Shown one piece after another: positions 1-8,173 of a stretch of DNA of 10,216 bases. The position numbers and the translations under genes are program-made. The notes under the pieces were generated by a model that saw only the letters and a list, made by a program, of their open reading frames with translations, did not search any database and was not told where the DNA came from. The stretch's first letter is position 1. Each line of letters opens with the position of its first letter. This DNA comes from DUAL01 sp964452095 (GTDB taxonomy: Bacteria > Bacteroidota > Bacteroidia > Flavobacteriales > BACL11), in the NCBI GenBank assembly GCA_964452095.1, contig CAYVKX010000067.1, positions 1-10,216 of the forward strand. Reading direction: 5' to 3'.

Positions 1-2939
1 GAATAAATTTCGCAACCATAGGAAATCAAATAGATTATCCAGATTTTTTAGACATACAATTAGAAACATTCAATAATTTTTTTCAATTAGGGACTACTAC
101 TGAAGAAAGAAAAAAAGAAGGGCTTTACGAAACTTTTGAAGGTATTTTTCCAATAACTGATTCCAGAAACAATTTTGTTCTGGAATTTATTGATTATACT
201 ATTGATCCTCCAAGATACTCTATTGAAGAATGTATTAGTAGAGGGCTTACCTATAAAGTGCCTCTAAAAGTAAAACTAAAACTTTACTGCACTGATGAAG
301 ATCATGAGGATTTTGAAACCATAGTACAAGATGTGTATTTTGGTAATATTCCTTATATGACTCCAAAAGGTACATTTGTTGTAAATGGAGCAGAAAGAGT
401 AATAGTTTCCCAATTGCACAGATCTCCAGGTGTTTTCTTTGGACAAAGTTTCCATGCTAATGGTACTAAATTATACTCGGCAAGAGTAATTCCTTTTAAA
501 GGATCTTGGATTGAATTTGCTACCGATATCAATAATGTGATGTTTGCCTACATTGATAGAAAAAAGAAATTACCAGTTACTACACTTTTAAGAGCTATCG
601 GTTATGAAAGTGATAGAGATATTTTACAAATCTTTAATTTGGCGGATGAAGAGAAAGTATCCAAAAGCGGATTAAAAAGATTGTTAGGTAGAAGATTGGC
701 AGCAAGGGTTTTGAAATCATGGATTGAGGATTTTGTGGATGAAGATACAGGAGAGCTTGTTTCTATTGAAAGAAATGAAGTAATTATTGATAGAGAAACC
801 GTACTTGAAAAAGAACATATTGAGCAGATTGTAAATTCTGGCTCACAAACTATTTTATTACACAAAGAAGATGCAAATGTTGTGGATCATGCACTGATTT
901 ATAATACACTTCAGAAAGATCCTACCAATTCTGAAAAAGAAGCGGTAGTACATATTTACAGACAACTTAGAAGTGCTGAGCCGCCAGATGAAGATACGGC
1001 AAGAAGTGTAATTGATAAATTATTTTTCTCTGACCAAAGATATAGTTTAGGGCATGTTGGAAGATATAGAATTAACAAAAGATTAGGAGTTGATGTTCCG
1101 GAAACTAAGCAGGTTTTAACCAATGAGGATATTGTTTCTATTATTCAGAATTTGATTGAATTGGTTAATTCAAAAACGGATGTAGATGATATCGACCATT
1201 TATCAAATAGAAGAGTAAGAACTGTTGGGGAGCAACTTTCTAATCAGTTTTTTGTTGGCTTGAATAGAATGGCGAGAACTATTCGAGAAAGAATGAATGT
1301 AAGAGATAATGAGGTGTTTACACCAATTGATTTGATCAATGCTAAAACGCTTTCTTCTGTGATTAATTCATTTTTTGGGACTTCTCAACTTTCACAATTT
1401 ATGGATCAAACCAATCCGCTTGCAGAGGTTACTCACAAAAGAAGAGTTTCGGCATTAGGACCTGGTGGTTTGTCTAGAGAAAGAGCAGGATTTGAGGTGC
1501 GTGATGTGCATTTTACTCATTATGGAAGATTATGTCCAATTGAAACTCCTGAAGGACCAAATATTGGATTGATTTCTTCACTTTGTGTGTATGCGAAAGT
1601 GAATGATTTAGGATTTATTGAAACGCCTTATCGTAAGGTTGAAAATGGGGTGGTTCAATTAGATGAGGAGCCAACTTATTATACTGCTGAGGATGAAGAA
1701 GAAAAATTAATTGCACAAGCAAATGCGCCAATTAATGAGGAAGGAAAATTCACTAACAGAAGAATTAAATCAAGATTAGAAGCAGATTATCCTGTAGTAA
1801 CTCCAAAGCAAGTAAAATTGATGGATGTTGCTCCAAATCAGATTGCTTCTATTGCGGCTTCACTTATTCCTTTCTTGGAACATGATGATGCCAATAGAGC
1901 TTTGATGGGATCGAATATGATGCGTCAAGCAGTTCCGCTTCTACAAACGGATGCTCCAATTGTTGGTACAGGATTAGAGCCACATGTTGCTAGAGATTCA
2001 AGGGTGCTTATAAATGCTGAAGGAAATGGAAAAGTAGAATATGTTGATTCTTGCAAAATTACGGTTCGTTATAATTATACTCCTGAGGAAGAACTTTTGA
2101 TTTTTGATGATCATGTAAAAACTTATGAGCTTACTAAATTCAAAAAGACAAACCAAAGTACTTGTATGAACATCAAACCTATTGTAAAGGTAGGAGATAA
2201 AATACAAAAAGGACAAATATTATGTGAAGGGTATGCAACCCAAAATGGAGAATTAGCTATAGGAAGAAACCTAAAAGTAGCTTTTATGCCTTGGAAAGGT
2301 TATAATTTTGAGGATGCAATTGTGCTTTCCGAAAGAATTGTTAGAGAGGATTTATTCACTTCATTACATATTGAGGAGCATAGTGTTTCTGTAAGAGAAA
2401 CAAAAAGAGGAGCTGAGGAACTTACTGCTGATATTCCTAATATTAGTGAGGAGGCAACTAAGGATTTGGATGAATATGGAATGATAAGAATTGGTGCTAA
2501 TATTACAGCTGGTGATATTCTAATCGGAAAAATTACACCAAAAGGGGAATCAGATCCTACTCCAGAGGAAAAATTATTAAGAGCAATTTTTGGAGAAAAA
2601 GCTGGTGATGTGAAAGATGCATCTTTAAAAGCAAAACCATCTCATGAGGGTGTTGTTATTAATAAATCATTATTCTCAAAATCAGTAAAAGATAAAAGAT
2701 TAGTTGAAAAGGATAAAGATGCAATTGATGCATTAGAAGTAGAGTTTCAAAAAGAAACAGCTAAACTGAAAAAGCAACTTATTGAAAAACTTTATACGGT
2801 AATTGGCGGAAAAGCTTCTCAAGGAGTAACCAATGTACTTGGCGAAACAATTATTCCAAAAAGTACAAAGTTTACTCAAAAGATACTTCATGATGTTGAT
2901 TTCCTGATGGTAGATACCAAAAAATGGACTACTAAATGA
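1..2939 (+). CDS. rpoB: DNA-directed RNA polymerase subunit beta, N-terminal and central part (partial at 5' end, interrupted at assembly gap)
   Basis: This is the beta subunit of RNA polymerase, which with beta' forms the catalytic cleft and the rifampicin pocket. The frame is open from base 3 (I-N-F-A-T-I-G-N...). The two preceding bases fit an Arg codon, as in the usual R-I/V-N-F-A start, so only about ten codons lie off the left edge; the GTG at 258 is internal and is not the start. Visible blocks are the protrusion (RSPGVFFGQSFHANGTKLYS, about 423-482), the lobe with a lineage insertion (about 540-1190), the rifampicin region (about 1370-1570: SQLSQFMDQ, THKRRVSALGPGG, CPIETPEGPNIGL), the MPWKGYNFEDAI block (2287-2322), the flap (about 2360-2660) and a Lys/Glu-rich insertion, probably coiled coil (about 2660-2900). 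The frame closes with TGA at 2937-2939, directly against a run of N. The family continues past W-T-T here, and the rest of the gene is found after the gap, so I read this stop as a contig-end error. Confidence 0.95.
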   Translation, partial: INFATIGNQIDYPDFLDIQLETFNNFFQLGTTTEERKKEGLYETFEGIFPITDSRNNFVLEFIDYTIDPPRYSIEECISRGLTYKVPLKVKLKLYCTDEDHEDFETIVQDVYFGNIPYMTPKGTFVVNGAERVIVSQLHRSPGVFFGQSFHANGTKLYSARVIPFKGSWIEFATDINNVMFAYIDRKKKLPVTTLLRAIGYESDRDILQIFNLADEEKVSKSGLKRLLGRRLAARVLKSWIEDFVDEDTGELVSIERNEVIIDRETVLEKEHIEQIVNSGSQTILLHKEDANVVDHALIYNTLQKDPTNSEKEAVVHIYRQLRSAEPPDEDTARSVIDKLFFSDQRYSLGHVGRYRINKRLGVDVPETKQVLTNEDIVSIIQNLIELVNSKTDVDDIDHLSNRRVRTVGEQLSNQFFVGLNRMARTIRERMNVRDNEVFTPIDLINAKTLSSVINSFFGTSQLSQFMDQTNPLAEVTHKRRVSALGPGGLSRERAGFEVRDVHFTHYGRLCPIETPEGPNIGLISSLCVYAKVNDLGFIETPYRKVENGVVQLDEEPTYYTAEDEEEKLIAQANAPINEEGKFTNRRIKSRLEADYPVVTPKQVKLMDVAPNQIASIAASLIPFLEHDDANRALMGSNMMRQAVPLLQTDAPIVGTGLEPHVARDSRVLINAEGNGKVEYVDSCKITVRYNYTPEEELLIFDDHVKTYELTKFKKTNQSTCMNIKPIVKVGDKIQKGQILCEGYATQNGELAIGRNLKVAFMPWKGYNFEDAIVLSERIVREDLFTSLHIEEHSVSVRETKRGAEELTADIPNISEEATKDLDEYGMIRIGANITAGDILIGKITPKGESDPTPEEKLLRAIFGEKAGDVKDASLKAKPSHEGVVINKSLFSKSVKDKRLVEKDKDAIDALEVEFQKETAKLKKQLIEKLYTVIGGKASQGVTNVLGETIIPKSTKFTQKILHDVDFLMVDTKKWTTK

Positions 2940-2949
2940 NNNNNNNNNN
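2940..2949. other. Assembly gap (10 N) inside rpoB
   Basis: Ten undetermined bases separate the two parts of rpoB. The frame before the gap (codons at 2931, 2934, 2937) and the frame after it (codon TAC at 2950) differ by one base. If one A of the AAA at 2934-2936 is extra, the codons become ACT-AAT-GAN-NNN-NNN-NNN-TAC and both sides join in one frame, with the TGA turning into an Asn-Glu/Asp pair. From remembered homologues, the segment between W-T-T and N-K-I-V may be about two residues shorter than ten N implies, so the gap length may also be nominal. Confidence 0.97.
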
Positions 2950-3792
2950 TACAACAAAATTGTAAATAATGTTCTACTCGGATATATCAAGAAATATAAT
3001 GAGATATTTGGGCTGCACAAAAGAGATAAATTTGCTATTACTGTGGGTGATGAATTACCAAAAGGAGTTCTACAATTAGCAAAAGTTTTTGTAGCCAAAA
3101 AGCGTAAAGTAAAAGTAGGAGATAAATTAGCAGGGCGACATGGTAACAAAGGTATTGTAGCAAAAATTGTGCGTGATGAGGATATGCCATTTTTGGAAGA
3201 TGGAACGCCAGTTGATATTGTACTAAATCCACTTGGTGTACCTTCAAGAATGAACCTTGGTCAGATTTATGAAACCATTTTGGCTTGGGCTGGACAAAAA
3301 TTAGATAAAAGATATTTCACTCCTGTATTTGATGGTGCAAGTATTGATGATATCAATAAAGAGCTGAAAGAAGCAGGGTTACCAGAATATGGTGAAACCT
3401 ATTTATATGATGGTGGTACAGGTGAGAAATTTGACCAACCAGCAACAGTTGGAATTATCTATATGTTAAAGTTAGGACATTTAATTGATGATAAAATGCA
3501 TGCTCGTTCTATTGGACCATATTCTCTTATTACTCAGCAACCTCTTGGTGGTAAAGCACAATTTGGAGGGCAAAGATTAGGGGAGATGGAGGTTTGGGCA
3601 TTGGAAGGTTATGGTGCATCCAATATCTTACAAGAAATGCTGACTTTAAAATCGGATGATGTAGTAGGTAGAGCAAAAGCTTACGAATCTATTGTGAAAG
3701 GTATTCCATTGCCAAAAGCAGGAATTCCAGAATCATTCAATGTATTGTTACACGAGTTAAGCGGATTAGGATTAAAAGTATCTTTTGAATAA
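2950..3792 (+). CDS. rpoB: DNA-directed RNA polymerase subunit beta, C-terminal part (continuation of rpoB after the gap)
   Basis: This is the remainder of beta, carrying active-centre lysines, the switch regions and the anchor for the beta' clamp. The frame is open from the first base after the gap (Y-N-K-I-V-N-N...), so the GTG at 3043 is internal and not a start. KVGDKLAGRHGNKG (about 3109-3150) carries the two conserved lysines equivalent to E. coli K1065 and K1073. It is followed by DGTPVDIVLNPLGVPSRMN (about 3199-3255), the GGKAQFGGQRLGEMEVWALE block (about 3550-3609) and the C-terminal end GLGLKVSFE. It ends with TAA at 3790-3792, 16 bp before the rpoC ATG. Adding the two parts, the gap and the missing start gives about 1270 residues, the usual Bacteroidota length. 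Nothing suggests that the protein is really split in the cell. Confidence 0.95.
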   Translation, partial: YNKIVNNVLLGYIKKYNEIFGLHKRDKFAITVGDELPKGVLQLAKVFVAKKRKVKVGDKLAGRHGNKGIVAKIVRDEDMPFLEDGTPVDIVLNPLGVPSRMNLGQIYETILAWAGQKLDKRYFTPVFDGASIDDINKELKEAGLPEYGETYLYDGGTGEKFDQPATVGIIYMLKLGHLIDDKMHARSIGPYSLITQQPLGGKAQFGGQRLGEMEVWALEGYGASNILQEMLTLKSDDVVGRAKAYESIVKGIPLPKAGIPESFNVLLHELSGLGLKVSFE

Positions 3793-3808
3793 AATTTAGA
3801 ATAAAATT

Positions 3809-6800
3809 ATGCCAAAAAATAACGATAAAAGACAAGTTAAAGATTTTTCACACCTAAAGATTAGTTTATCTTCTCCTGAAGATATTTTAGGAAAATCATC
3901 TGGAGAGGTACTTAAACCAGAAACCATTAATTACAGAACTTATAAGCCAGAAAGAGATGGCTTGTTTTGTGAGAGAATTTTTGGTCCTACAAAGGATTTT
4001 GAATGCCATTGTGGAAAATATAAAAGAATCAGGTATAGAGGAATTATTTGCGACAGATGTGGTGTTGAGGTTACCGAGAAAAAGGTAAGAAGAGAAAGAG
4101 TTGGGCACATCAATTTGGTGGTGCCGGTTGCTCATATTTGGTATTTCCGTACACTTCCCAATAAAATTGGATACCTTTTAGGACTGCCTACCAAGAAGAT
4201 GGACATGATTGTTTATTACGAAAAATATGTTATAATTCAAACAGGACTTGGAGGAGTAAATGAAGAAGGAGAGCCAGTAAAAGATTTGGATTTTATTTCT
4301 GAGGAAGAATATTTAGATATTTTGGATGCACTTCCACAAGAAAATCAATATTTGGATGATGATGATCCGAATAAATTTATTGCGAAAATGGGTGCGGAAG
4401 CCATTGCGGATTTACTCTCTAGAATTGATATGGATAAATTATCAAATGAATTAAGAGATAAAGCAAATAATGAAACTTCACAGCAAAGAAAAACTGAGGC
4501 ACTCAAAAGATTGCAAGTAGTTGAGGCATTTCGTGAGGCAAATCAGCATACAGAAAACAAACCAGAATGGATGGTAATGAAGGTGATTCCTGTAACTCCT
4601 CCAGAGTTACGACCTCTTGTCCCACTTGATGGAGGAAGGTTTGCAACTTCCGATTTGAATGATTTGTACAGAAGAGTTATCATCAGAAATAATAGGTTAA
4701 AAAGATTAATGGAAATTAATGCTCCAGAAGTAATTCTTAGAAATGAGAAAAGAATGTTGCAAGAATCTGTTGATGCACTTTTTGATAATTCTAGAAAATC
4801 ATCTGCTGTAAAAACGGATGGAAATAGAGCGTTAAAATCCTTATCTGATAATTTAAAAGGAAAGCAAGGAAGATTCCGTCAGAATTTATTAGGAAAAAGG
4901 GTAGATTATTCTGCTCGTTCGGTTATTGTGGTAGGTCCTAGTTTGGAATTACACGAATGCGGTATTCCAAAAGAAATGGCAGCCGAACTTTACAAGCCAT
5001 TTATTGTAAGAAAACTTATAGAAAGAGGAATTGTAAAAACTGTAAAATCAGCTAAAAAAATTATTGATGCTAGAGAACCTGTTGTTTGGGATATTTTGGA
5101 AAATGTAATGAGAGGACATCCTGTTCTTTTAAATCGTGCTCCAACTCTGCACAGATTAGGTATTCAAGCTTTCCAGCCAAAAATGATTGAAGGAAAAGCT
5201 ATTCAGTTGCATCCGCTTGTTTGTACAGCATTTAATGCCGATTTTGATGGTGATCAGATGGCTGTGCATTTACCGCTTGGTTCTGCTGCAATTTTGGAAG
5301 CACAAATTTTGATGTTGGCTTCTCATAATATTTTGAATCCTGCAAATGGTGCACCTGTTACTGTTCCTTCTCAGGATATGGTGCTTGGGCTTTATTATAT
5401 GACAAAGCAAAAAGTAACTGCTGATCCAATAAAAAATGAGAAAGGAAAAGTAGTAGAAAAAGCAGTAACAGTAAAAGGGGAAGGAATGACTTTTTATTCC
5501 TCTGAGGAAGTGAATATTGCTTACAATGAAAAAATTGTAGCTCTGCACGCTATGATAAAAGTGCGTGTGAATAATGAGAAAGGAAAAGAAAAAATGATTG
5601 AAACTTCTGTGGGTAGAGTTTTGTTTAATGAATTTGTACCTGAAGAAATGGGTTTTGTAAATGAATTGCTTACCAAAAAAGCATTAAGAACAATTATTTC
5701 TAATATCCTTAAAAAATGTGGTGTTGCTAAAACGGTTAAATTCTTGGATAACATCAAGAATATCGGTTATCAAATGGCATTTAAAGGTGGACTTTCTTTT
5801 AATTTAGGAGATGTAATTGTGCCTGCTGAGAAAGAGAAAATGATAAAAGATGCTTATGCAAAAGTTGATGAGGTGTATTCTCATTATAATTTAGGGGTTA
5901 TCACTAATAATGAAAGATATAATCAGGTAATTGATATTTGGACTAATACTAATGCCCGATTAACGGAAACAGTAATGAGTCGTTTGAAAAACGAAAGACA
6001 AGGATTCAACTCTCTTTATATGATGTTAGATTCTGGTGCAAGGGGTTCGAAAGAGCAAATTCGTCAGCTTTCTGGTATGAGGGGTTTGATGGCAAAACCA
6101 CAAAAATCTGGTGATCATGGAGAATCAATTATTGAGAATCCGATTATTACAAACTTTAGAGAAGGACTTTCTATTTTAGAGTATTTTATTTCTACTCATG
6201 GTGCCAGAAAAGGACTTGCCGATACTGCTCTTAAAACAGCTGATGCGGGTTACTTAACAAGAAGATTGGTAGATGTATCGCAAGATGTGGTAATTAATGA
6301 ACAAGATTGTGGAACTTTAAGGGGATTGGTAACTACTGCTCTTAAAAATAATGAAGATATTGTAGAACCACTTGCAGAAAGAATTTCGGGAAGAGTTTGT
6401 TTGCATGACATTTATAATCCTACTAATGACAAATTAATTTTAGCATCAGGAAGTGAGATAACAGATGAAATTGCTAAGCAGATTCAAAATGCAAATATTG
6501 AGGCAGTAGAGATTCGTTCGGCACTTACTTGCGAAACCAAAAAAGGTATCTGTAGTAAATGTTATGGTAGAAGTTTGGCTTCAGCAAAAATGGCTGAAAG
6601 AGGAGAGGCAGTTGGAGTAATTGCTGCACAATCCATTGGAGAACCAGGAACTCAGCTTACACTTAGAACTTTCCATGTTGGGGGTACTGCTTCTAGAACT
6701 GCTGCTGATTCAAGTATTACAATGAAAAGTGATGCGAGAATTGAAATTGAAGATTTAAAAACAGTAAAAACCAAGAATGAAGATGGGAAAGCAGTAGAGA

Positions 6801-7660
6801 TTGTGATTAGTAGAACTGCTGAGCTTAGAGTAGTTGATGAGAAATCAGATGTTACCCTTGCTACTCATATTATACCTTATGGTTCTAATATCTATAAAAA
6901 ATCGGGTAAGGTGAAAAAAGGAGATGTAGTTTGCAATTGGGATCCTTATAATGCACTTTTTATTTCAGAAATTGGTGGCACAATTAAATTCCAAGATATT
7001 GAGGAAGGTTATACTTATAGAGTAGAATCAGATGAGCAAACAGGACATCAAGAAAAAGTAATAGTTGATAGTAGAGATAAAACGAAAAATCCTTCTATTA
7101 TTATTAAAGGTAAAGGGGAGGATAGAAGAACTTATAGTATTCCGGTAAAAGCACATATTGCAGTGGATGAAGGGGATAGAATTCAGCCAGGAAAAGTTAT
7201 CTCAAAAATACCAAGAGTTCAAGGTTCTTCAGGTGATATTACTGGTGGTCTTCCTAGGGTTACAGAACTATTTGAAGCAAGAAATCCTTCTAATCCGGCA
7301 GTAGTTTCTGAGATTGATGGAATTATTTCATTCGGACCTAGAATTAAAAGAGGTAATAAGGAAATAATTGTTACTCCAAAAACTGGTAAAGAAAAGAAAT
7401 TCTTAGTGCCACTTTCTAAACATATTCTAGTTCAAGAAAATGATTTTGTAAAAGCAGGAACGCCACTTTGTGATGGTGTGATTACACCAAAAGATATTCT
7501 TGCAATTAAGGGTCCAACTGTTGTTCAGGAATATATTGTAAATGAGGTGCAAGAGGTTTATCGTTTGCAAGGTGTGAAAATTAATGATAAGCACTTTGAG
7601 GTGGTGGTAAGACAAATGATGAGAAAAGTAGAGGTTATTGATTCTGGACATACCAAATAA
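3809..7660 (+). CDS. rpoC: DNA-directed RNA polymerase subunit beta', residues 1-1283, ending at an in-frame TAA
   Basis: This is the largest catalytic subunit of RNA polymerase. The ATG at 3809 gives MPKNNDKRQVKDF, a normal Bacteroidota start, with an A/T-rich leader and no Shine-Dalgarno sequence. Domains in order: zinc site 1 (C66, C68, C81, C84) in the clamp; the dock/rudder region with RQNLLGKRVDYSARSVIVV (358-376); the catalytic NADFDGD loop at 476-482, with Mg-binding D478, D480 and D482; the bridge helix around 790-821 (STHGARKGLADTALKTADAG); zinc site 2 (C834, C908, C915, C918); the trigger loop from about 943, with R953 and H956 equivalent to E. coli R933 and H936; an insertion of about 175 residues (about 964-1138) within the trigger loop; and its second half, GDITGGLPRVTELFEARNP (1142-1160). 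Translation stops at HTK-TAA, although the family runs on for about 150-165 residues; those are encoded downstream in the same frame. All catalytic elements are on this fragment, but the C-terminal part that completes the clamp base and contacts omega is not. Confidence 0.95.
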   Translation: MPKNNDKRQVKDFSHLKISLSSPEDILGKSSGEVLKPETINYRTYKPERDGLFCERIFGPTKDFECHCGKYKRIRYRGIICDRCGVEVTEKKVRRERVGHINLVVPVAHIWYFRTLPNKIGYLLGLPTKKMDMIVYYEKYVIIQTGLGGVNEEGEPVKDLDFISEEEYLDILDALPQENQYLDDDDPNKFIAKMGAEAIADLLSRIDMDKLSNELRDKANNETSQQRKTEALKRLQVVEAFREANQHTENKPEWMVMKVIPVTPPELRPLVPLDGGRFATSDLNDLYRRVIIRNNRLKRLMEINAPEVILRNEKRMLQESVDALFDNSRKSSAVKTDGNRALKSLSDNLKGKQGRFRQNLLGKRVDYSARSVIVVGPSLELHECGIPKEMAAELYKPFIVRKLIERGIVKTVKSAKKIIDAREPVVWDILENVMRGHPVLLNRAPTLHRLGIQAFQPKMIEGKAIQLHPLVCTAFNADFDGDQMAVHLPLGSAAILEAQILMLASHNILNPANGAPVTVPSQDMVLGLYYMTKQKVTADPIKNEKGKVVEKAVTVKGEGMTFYSSEEVNIAYNEKIVALHAMIKVRVNNEKGKEKMIETSVGRVLFNEFVPEEMGFVNELLTKKALRTIISNILKKCGVAKTVKFLDNIKNIGYQMAFKGGLSFNLGDVIVPAEKEKMIKDAYAKVDEVYSHYNLGVITNNERYNQVIDIWTNTNARLTETVMSRLKNERQGFNSLYMMLDSGARGSKEQIRQLSGMRGLMAKPQKSGDHGESIIENPIITNFREGLSILEYFISTHGARKGLADTALKTADAGYLTRRLVDVSQDVVINEQDCGTLRGLVTTALKNNEDIVEPLAERISGRVCLHDIYNPTNDKLILASGSEITDEIAKQIQNANIEAVEIRSALTCETKKGICSKCYGRSLASAKMAERGEAVGVIAAQSIGEPGTQLTLRTFHVGGTASRTAADSSITMKSDARIEIEDLKTVKTKNEDGKAVEIVISRTAELRVVDEKSDVTLATHIIPYGSNIYKKSGKVKKGDVVCNWDPYNALFISEIGGTIKFQDIEEGYTYRVESDEQTGHQEKVIVDSRDKTKNPSIIIKGKGEDRRTYSIPVKAHIAVDEGDRIQPGKVISKIPRVQGSSGDITGGLPRVTELFEARNPSNPAVVSEIDGIISFGPRIKRGNKEIIVTPKTGKEKKFLVPLSKHILVQENDFVKAGTPLCDGVITPKDILAIKGPTVVQEYIVNEVQEVYRLQGVKINDKHFEVVVRQMMRKVEVIDSGHTK
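7658..7660 (+). other. In-frame TAA stop codon interrupting rpoC
   Basis: The codons read GGA-CAT-ACC-AAA-TAA-CTA-GAA-AAA-CAA. From memory, flavobacterial beta' reads G-D-T-L-F-L-E-D-Q here and E. coli reads S-S-D-F-L-E-G-E, so TAA sits exactly at the conserved Phe, with no insertion or deletion on either side. A TTT-to-TAA change needs two substitutions; a Tyr (TAT) or Leu (TTA) codon would need one. TAA also ends rpoB, rpoC, the DUF3467 gene and the minus-strand gene at their expected C-termini, so it is a working stop in this genome. Confidence 0.9.
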
Positions 7661-8158
7661 CTAGAAAAACAATTGGTGAACAAAACCGATTTTATGGAGG
7701 AAAATGATTTTATTTTTGATAAAAAATCTATTAAGGATTCTGGAGATTCTGAATTGTACGATAATGGACAATTGATTACTGCAAGACAATTAAGAGAGGA
7801 AAATTCAAGATTGAAACGAAAAGATATGAAATTGATAGAAGCTGTAGATGCAATTCCTGCAATTTCTACTCCTGTATTACAAGGTATTACTAGGGCTTCA
7901 TTACAAACTGATAGTTGGATTTCTGCGGCATCATTCCAGGAAACTACTAAAGTATTGAATGAGGCAGCCATCAGAGCAAAAAGAGATGGGTTAAGAGGAC
8001 TTAAAGAAAATGTAATTGTTGGACATAAAATTCCAGCAGGAACAGGACTTATTGATGGTAGCGATTTAATTATTGGCTCTCAATCAGAATTCGATAAATT
8101 ATTAGAAGAAAAAACTGAGGAAGTGGTGCAAGAAGAAACTGCTGTTTCTGAAGAATAA
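7661..8158 (+). CDS. rpoC: DNA-directed RNA polymerase subunit beta', C-terminal segment (after the in-frame stop)
   Basis: This is the last 165 codons of beta', in the same frame as the upstream rpoC part. It holds the highly conserved block TPVLQGITRASLQT, SAASFQETTKVLNEAA and GLKENVIVGHKIPAGTG (about 7870-8050), then a Glu-rich tail (EEKTEEVVQEETAVSEE) ending at TAA 8156-8158. In known RNA polymerase structures this region packs at the base of the clamp and binds the omega subunit. If it is translated separately, candidate starts are TTG at 7673 (162 codons counting the stop, preceded by the A-rich ctagaaaaacaa, 12 bases after the TAA) or ATG at 7694. Neither has a Shine-Dalgarno sequence, which is normal for Bacteroidota. 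The intact conservation shows the segment is still needed or only very recently separated. A simple base error at 7658-7660 would make it the ordinary end of a 1449-codon rpoC, the usual size for the phylum. Confidence 0.9.
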   Translation, partial: LEKQLVNKTDFMEENDFIFDKKSIKDSGDSELYDNGQLITARQLREENSRLKRKDMKLIEAVDAIPAISTPVLQGITRASLQTDSWISAASFQETTKVLNEAAIRAKRDGLRGLKENVIVGHKIPAGTGLIDGSDLIIGSQSEFDKLLEEKTEEVVQEETAVSEE

Positions 8159-8173
8159 AAAAAACTTAATATT

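Noticed and set aside
258..2939. rpoB starting at GTG 258
   Set aside because: The same frame is open to base 3 with the conserved beta N-terminal sequence (PDFLDIQLETFNNFF, FPITDSRNNFVLEF), so the start lies off the left edge.
2733..3149. Minus-strand open frame crossing the N run
   Set aside because: It includes undetermined codons and is antisense to conserved rpoB; not a gene.
6662..6680. Leu at the trigger-loop position equivalent to E. coli Met932 (L952)
   Set aside because: T-Q-L-T-L-R-T-F-H-V-G-G is the usual Bacteroidota wording as I remember it, so this is not an unusual substitution.
7658..7660. Reassignment of TAA to an amino acid
   Set aside because: TAA ends rpoB (3790), rpoC (8156), the DUF3467 gene (8486) and the minus-strand gene (8529) exactly at their expected C-termini, so it is a normal stop here.
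7658..7664. UAA-CUA-G context resembling the stop-codon readthrough motif (stop followed by CUA)
   Set aside because: That motif is described mainly for UGA in eukaryotic and viral mRNAs; I know of no bacterial case with UAA, so the match of a few bases is not evidence.
7558..7971. Minus-strand open frame overlapping the rpoC break (137 codons)
   Set aside because: It is antisense to conserved rpoC codons and shows no recognisable domain; it is a shadow frame.
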